Numbered from the stretch's first letter, positions 25,017 through 34,099 are shown. The stretch: 41,530 nucleotides of DNA from CAZRNB01 sp964601355 (GCA_964601355.1 CAZRNB010000009.1:1-41530); one strand, 5' to 3'. Notes: generated by a model from the letters alone, not told the origin. Program-made: numbers and translations.

Positions 25017-26456
25017 CTATTTTTTGTTGATAGTTTCATTAACAGCACTTCTAAGCTCGCTTACGGCTCTGGAGTTCGGCATCTCCTGATATGCTGCATC
25101 TATCAACCTTTGAGCTGCGTCGAGTCTGTCCAGCTCATCCTTTATAATGCCATTATTAAGAAAATGCTGGTAATAAATATAGCTGAGCAGAAATTTCAGC
25201 TCGCCGGCACCGCTTATTCTCAAACGGTCTTCTACATCAGTTATTCTGCCGGCAAGTTTATCCTGATCACCGAAAACATCAACGAGGTCTATCTTAAGCC
25301 GGGCATATTCAGGAAGAACCTCGATTGTCCTGGAGAGAAACAGCGCGCTTGTCATGTATTCGCCGGCGGCCAATAACGCGCGGCTTTTACCGGCAAACGC
25401 AAGGCCGCCGGATGGCATGTCCGGCTTATAAATAGACGCCATGGTAAAAGAGTCTGCAGCACGATAGTATCTGCCTTGTTTCAAATAGAGATCTGCCGCC
25501 TGCATATACCAGTTAAATTTATCCTCAGAATTGTAGGATGAGGCTTGTCCTGCTGATTCTACTGTCTTTAAATAATTATGACTCGTCGCCGTACCGGACT
25601 TCGGCGAGCTCTCTCGAGCCGCGACGGCTAAATTTGAATCATGAATCCTTGTTTCAATCCCTGCGATTAACCGGTCGATTTCTTTGACGTCGGAGGGAAA
25701 TAATCCTGCGTTTGAGCCGGTACCGCTGACGCCTGACGAGACTCCATTATTCGTCCCTCGTAATATGTCTCTTGTATTATCAGTCACCCCAGCGGAAATA
25801 TTCTGCATCCTGCCGGTGTTACCTGACGTATTATTTACAGATGGTTGTGTATATCGCTCAATTTTTGTCGTTTCGCTCCATAAATCATCTAAGCTGCCGG
25901 ACTGAGGCAGTTTTAAACCAAGCTCATTTGATATCAGCTTATTCATCTCCTGTGGCGTTTTCGACCTCACTGTCCAGTCGTACCCTGCATTGGCTGTGAG
26001 GTCTCTTTTCGTTCCTGCGACTGTGGTTGCGACTGTTCCTGTTGGCGAGAAAAATGGTCTATATTGCCCGGGTGAGGAATAAGCTGTGCCGGAGCTGTCC
26101 CAGGGATAACGGTTGAAGCCGGCAGAATCCAATAGCGTATCCGGGGTGGAATATCTCAAAAAAGAATCAAGCGATGCAGAGCCAAGTGATGCCCGAAAAC
26201 TTGTAGTCGAGCCATAAGGCACCTGACCGCGAAAATGCTTGCCACCAGTTACGTTGCCGGTGATCACCAGGTTACTACTGTTATCCATCGGGTTCGGCGT
26301 GGCAGATAAGCTTCTCGAAGTGCTGCTCGGAGGAACCGTGCCGGAAACAACGGGACTGCGAACCGACGTGTTGCTAATGGCTAAACCAAGTTCCGATAAA
26401 ACGGATATTATCAGTACTATTATTGATAACCTGTTATTCATGCTTTTTTTGTTCAT
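25017..26456 (-). CDS. Secreted planctomycete-type protein with TPR-like C-terminus
   Basis: About 479 residues. A signal peptide precedes a serine/threonine/glycine-rich region with the segment GNVTGGKHFRGQVPYGSTTS followed by LDSFLRYST, which I associate with secreted proteins of planctomycetes (recall, not checked). Residues about 310-475 are helical and TPR-like (YMQAADLYLKQGRYYRAADSF, YARLKIDLVDVFGD). Function unknown. ATG 26441 is an alternative start. It lies 82 bases after nadK on the same strand. Confidence 0.7.
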   Translation of the reverse strand: MNKKSMNNRLSIIVLIISVLSELGLAISNTSVRSPVVSGTVPPSSTSRSLSATPNPMDNSSNLVITGNVTGGKHFRGQVPYGSTTSFRASLGSASLDSFLRYSTPDTLLDSAGFNRYPWDSSGTAYSSPGQYRPFFSPTGTVATTVAGTKRDLTANAGYDWTVRSKTPQEMNKLISNELGLKLPQSGSLDDLWSETTKIERYTQPSVNNTSGNTGRMQNISAGVTDNTRDILRGTNNGVSSGVSGTGSNAGLFPSDVKEIDRLIAGIETRIHDSNLAVAARESSPKSGTATSHNYLKTVESAGQASSYNSEDKFNWYMQAADLYLKQGRYYRAADSFTMASIYKPDMPSGGLAFAGKSRALLAAGEYMTSALFLSRTIEVLPEYARLKIDLVDVFGDQDKLAGRITDVEDRLRISGAGELKFLLSYIYYQHFLNNGIIKDELDRLDAAQRLIDAAYQEMPNSRAVSELRSAVNETINKK

Positions 26457-26538
26457 TTTTTATTATGTTTCGTCCATCGCCACTATATCGGCTCCACAGG
26501 TGCCTTGGTTAAATCTTGTCTGTCTTCCGTCTTCTTTC

Positions 26539-27420
26539 TTATGACCTTTTTTCGTATTTCGGCGTTTCGGCCCAGCCCAATTTAGCAGCTAATGTATCCC
26601 AGCGGGTCCGAAGCGGATTATTTACCACGAGAAAATCACTGTCGGCTCTATCTATCCTGATTACATCACCAATAGACAACACTAACGAATCCTGCCCATC
26701 AATGGAGATAGTCGTACCATCGCTGAGCCGGACACATAACACCTCAATCTTGCTATCAGCACTGATAACAATGGGTCGAAAGCTGAGAGAATGTGGACAG
26801 ATTGGCGTGATAACCATTGCCTGCATCGAGCTATCTAATATTGGACCGCCCGCCGATAGATTATAAGCTGTCGAGCCTGTTGGCGTGGAGATTATAAGAC
26901 CATCCCCCACACAGGCAGCAACGGGCTGACCATCAACGACCATTTTCAGCTCGATCATTCGATGAAGCTGGCCGGAAGTAATAAAAATATCATTAACGGC
27001 TGATGAGCTAAATTTGTCCTGAAAAAGATTAGTACGATTGAAGACCTTGCATTTAAGCATCATTCGCTTTTCGATAGATGCTTTGCCATTGACTATATCA
27101 TCAAAGAACTCTTTAAGCTCACTAACACTGAATTCCGCCAAAAAGCCTAAGTTGCCCAGATTCACGCCTATCATGGGCACCGCGGTTTTGCTGAGGCTCC
27201 TTGCAGCCGCAATAATACTGCCATCGCCACCAAAAACCACTGCAAAATCGCAATCTGTAAGCACCTCAGCCGAACAATTTTCAATGCCGCAATTAGCTGC
27301 TATCTCAGCTTTTCCTTTGGTAAAGCCTCTGAATTCCTCAATTGCCTCGGAGACCTTCTGCTTCTGCAAATGTCCAAAAATTGCTAATCTTGGCAACTTT
27401 GTCCTTCGTCTCTCGTCCAT
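26539..27420 (-). CDS. nadK: NAD(+) kinase
   Basis: A 293-residue enzyme producing NADP. GGDGS at 64-68 is the ATP/PPP-binding motif, followed by GVNLGNLGFLAEF, and DGLIISTPTGSTAYNLSAGGP, the second signature; IDGQDSL is the third. Length matches the family. The ATG sits inside a degenerate GACGATGG-word array that also supplies GGAG upstream; a second ATG in another frame lies eight bases before. It begins 39 bases after dxs ends. Confidence 0.95.
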   Translation of the reverse strand: MDERRRTKLPRLAIFGHLQKQKVSEAIEEFRGFTKGKAEIAANCGIENCSAEVLTDCDFAVVFGGDGSIIAAARSLSKTAVPMIGVNLGNLGFLAEFSVSELKEFFDDIVNGKASIEKRMMLKCKVFNRTNLFQDKFSSSAVNDIFITSGQLHRMIELKMVVDGQPVAACVGDGLIISTPTGSTAYNLSAGGPILDSSMQAMVITPICPHSLSFRPIVISADSKIEVLCVRLSDGTTISIDGQDSLVLSIGDVIRIDRADSDFLVVNNPLRTRWDTLAAKLGWAETPKYEKRS

Positions 27421-27438
27421 CGTCCATCGTCTCTCCCC
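27401..27438. repeat. Short-word array at the nadK start
   Basis: GTCCATC words in a row (CTCGTCCATCGTCCATCGTC on the plus strand). The same 20-base run is found inside dxs at about 28982-29001. The start codon and first six codons (MDERRR) of nadK come from it. Confidence 0.85.
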
Positions 27439-27459
27439 TCCCTGCAGAGTTTGAATCCA

Positions 27460-29412
27460 CTACATAAATCGGGCATCAGCCAGCGAGTGTACCATTTCTT
27501 TCACAGTTTCTATTATCTTTTCGGCACTAATTCCCCCCTCTATAAGCTGATTACTGCGGTAATTGTGTTTGATAAATCTTCTCGGGACGCCAAGAACACG
27601 GATATCAGCTAATTTACTATGGTTAGCTTTTGCCGCGGAAGATTCGAGCAATGCTGAGCCGAATCCACAGGCCAAATGGTGGTCCTCAACCGTTATTATA
27701 CTTTTGCCTGTCTCCAGCAAAGTAAATATTGCTTCATCAATAGGAGCAGCAAAACGAGCATTTATGACATCAACTGCAATTCCCTCTTTGGCCAATATAT
27801 TAGCGGCTTTCAGCGCCTCCGTTAAAACGCTGCCGTAACTGACAATGGCAATAGCTGAATCCTTAGTTTTTTTGACAACCACGCTTTTACCCAACTTATA
27901 TGGTCTGGCACAGGCGGTTTTTACGAATTCTGACGGTGGAACAAGATCCTTGGGATATCTCAGAACTACCGGTTTGTTTTCAGCCAGGGCAAATTCCAGT
28001 GCAAGCCTCATTTCACCCTCATTCGCGGGCGCAGTTAAAACGACGTTCGGCATCATTCTTAGAAAACCTATATCCATCAATCCATGATGCGTAGGGCCGT
28101 CTAAGCCGACAAAACCGGCTCTGTCAATACAGAAAATAACCGGCAGGTTCTGCAAAGCCACCTCCTGAAATATTTGGTCGAAACTCCGCTGCAAAAAGGT
28201 TGAATATATGCAAACAACCGGCTTTAGGCCGGTCTTGGCCAATCCTGCTGCGATATCCACTGCGGCACTTTCTGCTATGCCTACGTCATAAAACCTGTCT
28301 TTGAACTTATTCCGGAATTCCATCAGCCCTGTTCCATCGCACATGGCCGAGGTTATAGCGATGATTCTGTGGTCTTTTTCCGCCAGCTCCGTCAGGGTTT
28401 GGCCGAAGACGGTGGTAAAACTGGTTCTACCCGCACTGCCAGGCGTCTCAATATTATCGCCATTGATCTTAAAAGGACCTGTTGAATGGAACTTGCTGGG
28501 TTGAGTATCAGCCGGCTTAAAGCCTTTTCCTTTCTCCGTGTAAACATGAAGAACAGCGGGATGATTCAGTTCAGCCAATGCCCTAAACAGCCGAATAAGC
28601 GAGTCCACATCATGGCCGTCAACGGGGCCGAAGTAAGGGATATTCAGGCTCTCAAACATTTGGCTTGCCGGCAGAACCATACGGATACTTTTCTTAATCC
28701 TTTCAATTGCTTCTTCGACGGTTTTTCCGATGCCGGGCAAATGCTCAAGAATATTCCTAGTGGTCTTGCGCAGGTCTTCATAAGTATGGCTAAGACGAAC
28801 CTTCGAGAGGTATTTTGCCACCGCTCCGACAGTCGCATCGATCGCCATGGAGTTATCATTGAGCACGATAAGCAACTGCCTTTTGACCAGGCCGAGATTA
28901 TTGAGCGCTTCAAAAGAAATGCCGTTTACAATACTGGCATCGCCGACGACGGCCACAATCTTCGTCGCTCGTTGCTCGTCGCTCGTCCATCGTCCATCGT
29001 CTATCGTTTTTCGTAGCTGTTCGCCGAGTGCCATTCCAATAGATGTGGCAATGGAGGTGCCGGCGTGCCCCACAACGAACTGGTCATAAATGCTCTCCGC
29101 AGGATTGGGAAAGCCGCTTATTCCCCCAGTCTGTCGCAGACGTTGGAATTTGTCTTTCCGTCCTGTAACAATTTTGTGAGTATAGCATTGGTGGCCGACG
29201 TCCCAGAGCAGCTTATCTTCTTTGAAATCAAAGACATAGTGCAAAGCAAGGGTCAGCTCTACTACGCCGAGATTGCTGGCTAAATGCCCGCCGGTTGTGC
29301 TGACCGTGGTAAGGATAAACTGTCGTATTTCTTCCGCCAAAGCCCTCAACTGCGGGGCAGAAAGCCTTTTCAGATCGGTGGGACTATTAATTTGTTCTAA
29401 AAGTGTTCCCAT
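27460..29412 (-). CDS. dxs: 1-Deoxy-D-xylulose-5-phosphate synthase with in-frame repeat
   Basis: A 650-residue TPP-dependent enzyme, first step of the DXP isoprenoid route. GGHLASNLGVVELTLALH and WDVGHQCYTHK near residues 40-80, GDASIVNGISFEALNN at 157 (TPP/Mg site), DRAGFVGLDGPTHHG and the C-terminal domain are clear. Residues about 136-149 (TIDDGRWTSDEQRA) are encoded by a short-word array (28961-29014) and fall just before the GDA motif, where most relatives have only a short loop; without them the length (636) is normal. The gene precedes nadK. Confidence 0.96.
   Translation of the reverse strand: MGTLLEQINSPTDLKRLSAPQLRALAEEIRQFILTTVSTTGGHLASNLGVVELTLALHYVFDFKEDKLLWDVGHQCYTHKIVTGRKDKFQRLRQTGGISGFPNPAESIYDQFVVGHAGTSIATSIGMALGEQLRKTIDDGRWTSDEQRATKIVAVVGDASIVNGISFEALNNLGLVKRQLLIVLNDNSMAIDATVGAVAKYLSKVRLSHTYEDLRKTTRNILEHLPGIGKTVEEAIERIKKSIRMVLPASQMFESLNIPYFGPVDGHDVDSLIRLFRALAELNHPAVLHVYTEKGKGFKPADTQPSKFHSTGPFKINGDNIETPGSAGRTSFTTVFGQTLTELAEKDHRIIAITSAMCDGTGLMEFRNKFKDRFYDVGIAESAAVDIAAGLAKTGLKPVVCIYSTFLQRSFDQIFQEVALQNLPVIFCIDRAGFVGLDGPTHHGLMDIGFLRMMPNVVLTAPANEGEMRLALEFALAENKPVVLRYPKDLVPPSEFVKTACARPYKLGKSVVVKKTKDSAIAIVSYGSVLTEALKAANILAKEGIAVDVINARFAAPIDEAIFTLLETGKSIITVEDHHLACGFGSALLESSAAKANHSKLADIRVLGVPRRFIKHNYRSNQLIEGGISAEKIIETVKEMVHSLADARFM
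28961..29014. repeat. Short-word array inside dxs
   Basis: A run of CGTCGCTCGT and CCATCGTCCATCG words, in frame with dxs on the minus strand. A 20-base run matches the array at the nadK start. Confidence 0.85.
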
Positions 29413-30154
29413 CGTAAATCTTGATATTTCAATTAAATATGTCGTAAAACGAAGCAGGAATTAGAATTAAAAAAACTGCTTACTGCTTTTACAACAATAT
29501 GTTACCTCAACAGCATATAACTGTAAAGACAAAAAATCCCGTGTATAACCAACCAAATTCGAGCACGGCGTAGAAATAAAAATCTTAGACAGGCATTATG
29601 TATATAGACTATTACCACGAAAATGACAGCTTGGATGTAAAAAAAATTACAAAATAAAAAAGGCCTTAAGCAAAATGCTTAGGGCCTGTTAATGGGTAAC
29701 CAAAATATTTGTTAACATAATAAAATGCTGAAACACCTCGCCCGCAGAGGCGGTGGCCGAACCCGGATCGGCCAATGTAGTCTATGCAAAAAGTTTTTTA
29801 TACGAAACCCGCTGCAAACGGGCTTGAACTCAAATATCGACAGCACTATAGGAAGCTGGATATATACAGCCACGATTCTCAAAAACAATCCGATAGGACA
29901 GAGAATCCTTTCCTGCATTGCGTATCCCTTAATTAACATTTAATATATCGGCTCATATCCAATTTTTTCCTTAATTGTTCTTACTGCTTATTTTAAAAGC
30001 GCAGATGCCTGTCGAATACCTGTAATTCTTCCCCCAAAACATGGAAAATCCCATTATCAATACTGATAAGCAACTTTTTGAGTGAGCGCTATTGCAGACG
30101 TGTAAAAATAGGTAATTATGGGATTATAAAGCGGGGAGGATATTCGAAAAATTT
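29413..30154. other. Long gap between ispA-like gene and dxs
   Basis: No convincing coding sequence. Open frames of 70-75 codons exist on both strands around 29712-29943 but show no ribosome-binding site or family likeness. It holds a terminator (29655-29688). About 450 bases upstream of that terminator on the minus strand could make a small RNA, but I recognise no known family. Confidence 0.5.
29655..29688 (-). terminator. Rho-independent terminator upstream of dxs
   Basis: On the minus strand AGGCCCTAAGCA-TTTT-GCTTAAGGCCT is followed by TTTTTATTTTG. It would stop a transcript coming from the ispA side about 240 bases before dxs, implying that dxs has its own promoter. Confidence 0.75.
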
Positions 30155-31057
30155 TTATTTTGTTCTCTTTAGAAGAGTAATCGCCAACTGCCGCAGATTG
30201 TCAGCCTTTTCGCCGAAAGGCTCTAATATTGCAACCGCCTCATCCGCTAATTTCATGGCTAACCGCTTTGACTTTTTCATCCCAATCACGGCTGGATAAG
30301 TTGCCTTACCGGCCTTTTCGTCTTTGCCGGCCGTTTTGCCCAACTGCTCATTAGATGCGCTAACATCAAGAATGTCGTCGGCTATCTGAAATCCTAAGCC
30401 AATTCTTAATCCATACTCGCACAGAGCATTCAATTGTTGCTGATTTGCTCGGCCACAGATAGCTCCCAGGGCTGCGGCACATTGGAATATCCTGGCGGTT
30501 TTATTACTATGAATATATTCCAGAATTTCTCTGGTGCCGGTGATATTCTCAGCCTTCAAGTCGGCCATCTGGCCTGCAATCATGCCGGCAGGTCCGGCCG
30601 CCTCAGCCAATTCGCTAACGAGCCTGATAGCAACATCCGGCTCAGCAATCTCTTTAGCCAGAATTTCAAACGCCAGCGTCAATAGGGCATCTCCTGCCAG
30701 AATAGCCGTCGCCTCATCAAAGGCTTTATGGCAGGTAAGCCGGCCTCGCCGAAGGTCATCATTGTCCATAGCCGGCAAATCATCATGTATAAGCGAATAG
30801 GTATGCACCATTTCGATCGCCGCCGCTGCAATCTCGGCATCGCTGTTTATCTGCCCGCTGACCAATTCACAGCACCAAAGCACCAAAACTGAACGGATTC
30901 GTTTCCCCGGCGCCTGGAGTGCATAACGCAGAACCTCTTTTAGCTCGCCGTCTATCGGCTGTTTGTCTAAGAGCTGACAGATGGTACTATTTACCAATTC
31001 ACGGTTATGGTTAAGTTGAGCACCGAAATTTGAGTTGGACGATTGAGCAGATGACAT
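30155..31057 (-). CDS. ispA: Polyprenyl synthetase (farnesyl/geranylgeranyl diphosphate synthase)
   Basis: A 300-residue prenyltransferase. The first Asp-rich motif is D92-D93-LPAM-D98, followed by LRRGRLTCHKAFDEATAILAGDALL; the second is FQIADDILDV (D227, D228). The four-residue spacing in the first motif is that of bacterial FPP/GGPP synthases. Product length cannot be read with certainty. GGAAAGGG precedes the ATG. dxs lies downstream on the same strand after 742 bases; such neighbours are frequently linked. Confidence 0.92.
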   Translation of the reverse strand: MSSAQSSNSNFGAQLNHNRELVNSTICQLLDKQPIDGELKEVLRYALQAPGKRIRSVLVLWCCELVSGQINSDAEIAAAAIEMVHTYSLIHDDLPAMDNDDLRRGRLTCHKAFDEATAILAGDALLTLAFEILAKEIAEPDVAIRLVSELAEAAGPAGMIAGQMADLKAENITGTREILEYIHSNKTARIFQCAAALGAICGRANQQQLNALCEYGLRIGLGFQIADDILDVSASNEQLGKTAGKDEKAGKATYPAVIGMKKSKRLAMKLADEAVAILEPFGEKADNLRQLAITLLKRTK

Positions 31058-31144
31058 AAGCCCTTTCCTTTTGCTGCCAGGCGGTGTATTCTTTGCATAC
31101 CTAAAACTTATTATATGATTTGTGAGCTTTTTTTATAGCAAATT

Positions 31145-32137
31145 GTGAATCCTAAAAAGATTTTAATTCTTGGCGTTACCGCATCCGGCAAAGGACGAGC
31201 GGCTTTCGAGCTGGCAGAAAATATGGGTGCGGAAATAATAAGCATCGACTCGATGAAGGTCTATCGTCGAATGGATATCGGCACAGCCAAGCCTCCTCAG
31301 GATGCTCGCCGTCGGGTCAAATACCATTTAATAGACGTTGTTGAGCCCAGCGATTCCTTCAGCGCCGGTTCATTTCTGGATTTTGCCCACCTGGCAATAG
31401 AAGATATACAAAGCCGAAATAAGCCGATTATCGCGGTTGGCGGAACCGCTTTTTATATCAAGGCTCTTTTATATGGATTATTTGAAGGCCCAGCAGCCAG
31501 CCAGCAGCTTCGCAGCGAGCTAAAAAATCGAGCTGAAACAGAAGGGCTGGAAAGCCTGTATCAGGAACTAATAAAAGTTGACTCGGCAGCAGCCGAACGC
31601 ATCGGTCCCAAAGATGCCAAACGCATCATTCGCGCTCTGGAAGTGTACCTGCTCACGGGAAAACCGATCTCCAGCTTCCAAAAACAATGGAAGACAGAGG
31701 ACAGAAGACAGAGGAATTACTCAGAGCTACGAGCGTTAGCGAGTGGTAAGGACGAGAGACGAGCGACGAATTATGACTGGCAGATAATCGGCCTGCGAAG
31801 CGAAAAAACTGTGGAGAACAAAAGAATAAATGCAAGGATTAAAAAGATGATGGAAGCCGGCATGGTTGATGAGGTCAAATCTTTGCTGGCCGAAGAAAAA
31901 CCGTTAAGTCCACAGGCTCGAAGTGCTATCGGCTACGCGGAGATAATAGATTATATCAACGGCCGTTATAACCTGGAGGATGCAGTCGAGCTTATAAAGA
32001 AGAACACCCGCCGATTAGCCAAACATCAGCGAACCTGGTTTAAGACCTTCAGAAACATCACCTGGATAGACATTGAGCCGGATGAATCGACCGAGGAAAT
32101 CCTCAGCCGAGTTGTGAGGCTGGTGAAAATTTTGTAG
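31145..32137 (+). CDS. miaA: tRNA dimethylallyltransferase with altered P-loop and in-frame repeat
   Basis: A 330-residue enzyme that adds dimethylallyl to A37 of tRNAs. IISIDSMKVYRRMDIGTAKP, YHLIDVVEPSDSFSAGSF, AVGGTAFYIKALL and the later RSAIGYAEIIDY are family motifs. The P-loop (residues 10-17) reads GVTASGKG, with glycine where Ser/Thr normally binds Mg. Residues about 183-209 are encoded by a short-word array; without them the length (303) is normal. The start is GTG with no clear ribosome-binding site. It is convergent with the E2-like gene, 12 bases apart. Confidence 0.94.
   Translation: MNPKKILILGVTASGKGRAAFELAENMGAEIISIDSMKVYRRMDIGTAKPPQDARRRVKYHLIDVVEPSDSFSAGSFLDFAHLAIEDIQSRNKPIIAVGGTAFYIKALLYGLFEGPAASQQLRSELKNRAETEGLESLYQELIKVDSAAAERIGPKDAKRIIRALEVYLLTGKPISSFQKQWKTEDRRQRNYSELRALASGKDERRATNYDWQIIGLRSEKTVENKRINARIKKMMEAGMVDEVKSLLAEEKPLSPQARSAIGYAEIIDYINGRYNLEDAVELIKKNTRRLAKHQRTWFKTFRNITWIDIEPDESTEEILSRVVRLVKIL
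31686..31773. repeat. Short-word array inside miaA
   Basis: GAAGACAGAGGACAGAAGAC words and GACGAGAGACGAGCGACGAA; the latter shares a 19-base exact run with the block after frr (6382-6400). It is in frame and adds about 27 residues (TEDRRQRN...ERRATN). Confidence 0.85.
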
Positions 32138-32149
32138 CCTGATTTCTCT

Positions 32150-32929
32150 TCAAATCAACCGCTGCGGATTTTGTAGCTGCTCTATAACAAAGCCCAAAAA
32201 CTCCGCCGCGCAGATCTCATCCGAAACAATCCGGTCAACGCTAAGAGACAGGCTCATCATCTTGCGTGTAGTCACCCGGCCATCCTGGGGGATTGCCATC
32301 CTGATGACGTTACCGACAGCCAGAATTGTGCTTGTTACCGGCGCAGGTATTGCAAAGAAGGCATCAATGCCATATACGCCGAGATTGCTTAATCCTATCG
32401 TTTGTCCCTCCATCTGCTCAAGGGACAATGTGTTACTGCGGGCTTTCTCGGTAAGCTGCTTCTCTAATTGCGCTATCTGGATCAACGTTTTTCGATGGGC
32501 ATCCTTTATTACCGGCACCATAAGACCCTGTGGAGCGTGAACCGGAAAGCCAACATTAATTTCATCAGCAATTTTAATCAAAGAGGCTGCCGTAAAACCG
32601 CAGGCTAAATCTGCCGAGGCGGATAAATATTTAGCCCCACGCCTGTCCGCCGTTTTTTCGGTGGATTTCACGTGGGGTTTCTCCCCTGTTGCACAAGGCA
32701 AGATTGTTCCTGCCATGATAGGATACTTTTCAGCAGCCAGAGCCAAGGCACGAATCAAAAAGGCATTACTTGTGACTTTTATACCGAGTGATTTGCCAAT
32801 CTTTGGCCGAAGAGCCATCAGCTCGGTCACATCCGCTTTTGACTCAAGGTAGAAACAGGGCTTGTTCAGCTCGGATGTCAACATCCTTTCGCCGATAAGC
32901 CTCTGAATTCTGGTCAATGGGATTATCAT
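32150..32929 (-). CDS. 2-oxoacid dehydrogenase E2-like catalytic domain protein, His lost, with in-frame repeat
   Basis: A 259-residue stand-alone E2 catalytic domain: IPLTRIQRLIGERM, VTSNAFLIRALALAAEKYP, INVGFPVHAPQGLMVPVIKDA, GQTIGLSNLGVYGIDAF. No lipoyl or E1/E3-binding domain is present. The active-site block normally LS-x-DHR-x2-DG reads LSVDRIVSDE, so the catalytic histidine is replaced (R233) while the later Asp (D237) remains. Residues about 83-114 (KPHVKST...GFT) are a family A palindrome read in frame. It may be a non-catalytic homologue or act by another mechanism. Confidence 0.8.
   Translation of the reverse strand: MIIPLTRIQRLIGERMLTSELNKPCFYLESKADVTELMALRPKIGKSLGIKVTSNAFLIRALALAAEKYPIMAGTILPCATGEKPHVKSTEKTADRRGAKYLSASADLACGFTAASLIKIADEINVGFPVHAPQGLMVPVIKDAHRKTLIQIAQLEKQLTEKARSNTLSLEQMEGQTIGLSNLGVYGIDAFFAIPAPVTSTILAVGNVIRMAIPQDGRVTTRKMMSLSLSVDRIVSDEICAAEFLGFVIEQLQNPQRLI
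32590..32682. repeat. Family A palindrome inside the E2-like gene
   Basis: On the coding (minus) strand: ACCCCACG..CGTGGGGC enclosing TCCACC/GGCGGA, then TAAATATTTA and a second A/T and GC hairpin. It encodes KPHVKSTEKTADRRGAKYL, then a variable stretch, then LACGFT. Same orientation and reading frame as the LysE copy. Confidence 0.9.
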
Positions 32930-33218
32930 ATTTATGCCGGATTAGTATGCGTAGATACAAAACGAGCCGATTTGCCGTCCATCCCGACATCGCTATTTCT
33001 GGGGCATTATAATGGGATTCATTACGGTTGCAAGACCAAACCATCTTTGCATTACTTAGTATGCCCAATTTTTCTCGGACTTTAATGTTGCAGGGCAAAA
33101 TGATTCTATGTATAATATTATCTGATAAATTATTAAAAACATAAAATTCACCGAACAGACGAAGATTTTGTACACTCTATAATATAGACATATTGTTAAT
33201 ACAATGAGGGGAGAAGAT
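32930..33218. other. Divergent gap between E2-like and prepilin genes
   Basis: No gene seen. A TATAAT at about 33178-33183 precedes the prepilin gene, but no good -35 is present. Confidence 0.4.
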
Positions 33219-34037
33219 ATGGAAAAACGTAAAGGCTTTACATTGATTGAGCTTCTTGTAGTAATCGCCATCATTGCGTTATTGATGGCAATTCTAATGC
33301 CGGCATTGCAGAGGGTCAAAAAGCAGGCGAAAACAGTTATGTGCCAGTCAAACCTCAAGCAATGGGGAACAATATTCATGATGTACACGGACCAGAACAA
33401 CGGCAACTTCCCCATACGCACAACCAGTTCCGGCCGATGGATAGACGTTTTAATGGATTACTACAAGTCCAACGAAAAAATACGATTATGTCCCCTTGTC
33501 ACAAAGATTGCCAATCCTGAGATGACAACCGGTGTCGATTGGTGGGGTAACACGTTTTTAGCATGGGGAAGGGTTCCCGCGTGGGATTCCGGCGGAGGCC
33601 GTACGGTAGGTGTCTTCGGCAGCTATGGGATAAATGGCTATGTGCATGTGCCGGGGACAGACCCGATGTATAAACCTGCTGCAAGGTTCTGGAGAACACC
33701 GAACGTTCGTGGCGCAGCCGATATACCGTTGTTCCTGGATAATTATTTCTGGTGCGGCTGGCCGGATGATGACGATACACCTCCGCAATATGACGGCTGG
33801 CAGGATCGTAATGATGCCAATGCGATGAACCGCTACTGCCTCAATCGACACGATGGCGAAATAAATGCCGTTTTCCTGGACTATACCGTCCGAAGAGTTG
33901 GTCTGAAGGAGCTGTGGACGATCAATTGGCATAAGGGTTTCAACCGAGCTAATGCCTGGACGCTCGCCGGCGGCGTCACTACGGATGACTGGAGAAACTA
34001 CGGCGACGGCTGGATGGCAAAATTCAAGAATTATTGA
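33219..34037 (+). CDS. Type II secretion/pseudopilin-like prepilin, H-X9-DG type (1)
   Basis: About 272 residues. MEKRKGFTLIELL is the prepilin cleavage/methylation motif (cut after G7), followed by a hydrophobic helix (VVIAIIALLMAILMPALQ). The remainder is a soluble head with many tryptophans; GEINAVFLDYTVRRVGL is its C-terminal signature region. I chose ATG 33219 because GGGGAGAAG lies just before it, over an in-frame ATG at 33204. Such prepilins are abundant in planctomycetes. First of three in tandem, the most divergent. Confidence 0.85.
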   Translation: MEKRKGFTLIELLVVIAIIALLMAILMPALQRVKKQAKTVMCQSNLKQWGTIFMMYTDQNNGNFPIRTTSSGRWIDVLMDYYKSNEKIRLCPLVTKIANPEMTTGVDWWGNTFLAWGRVPAWDSGGGRTVGVFGSYGINGYVHVPGTDPMYKPAARFWRTPNVRGAADIPLFLDNYFWCGWPDDDDTPPQYDGWQDRNDANAMNRYCLNRHDGEINAVFLDYTVRRVGLKELWTINWHKGFNRANAWTLAGGVTTDDWRNYGDGWMAKFKNY

Positions 34038-34099
34038 AAAGAAAACCTGTTCAACTGTGCTTTTAAACATTAGTGCAAAAAATGTAAAAGAGCAAAAGT

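Noticed and set aside
29712..29943. Frames of 72-75 codons on both strands in the ispA-dxs gap
   Set aside because: No start signal and no resemblance to proteins I know; equally open on both strands.
33558..34070. A 170-codon minus-strand frame
   Set aside because: It is antisense to prepilin 1 and has no recognisable motif.
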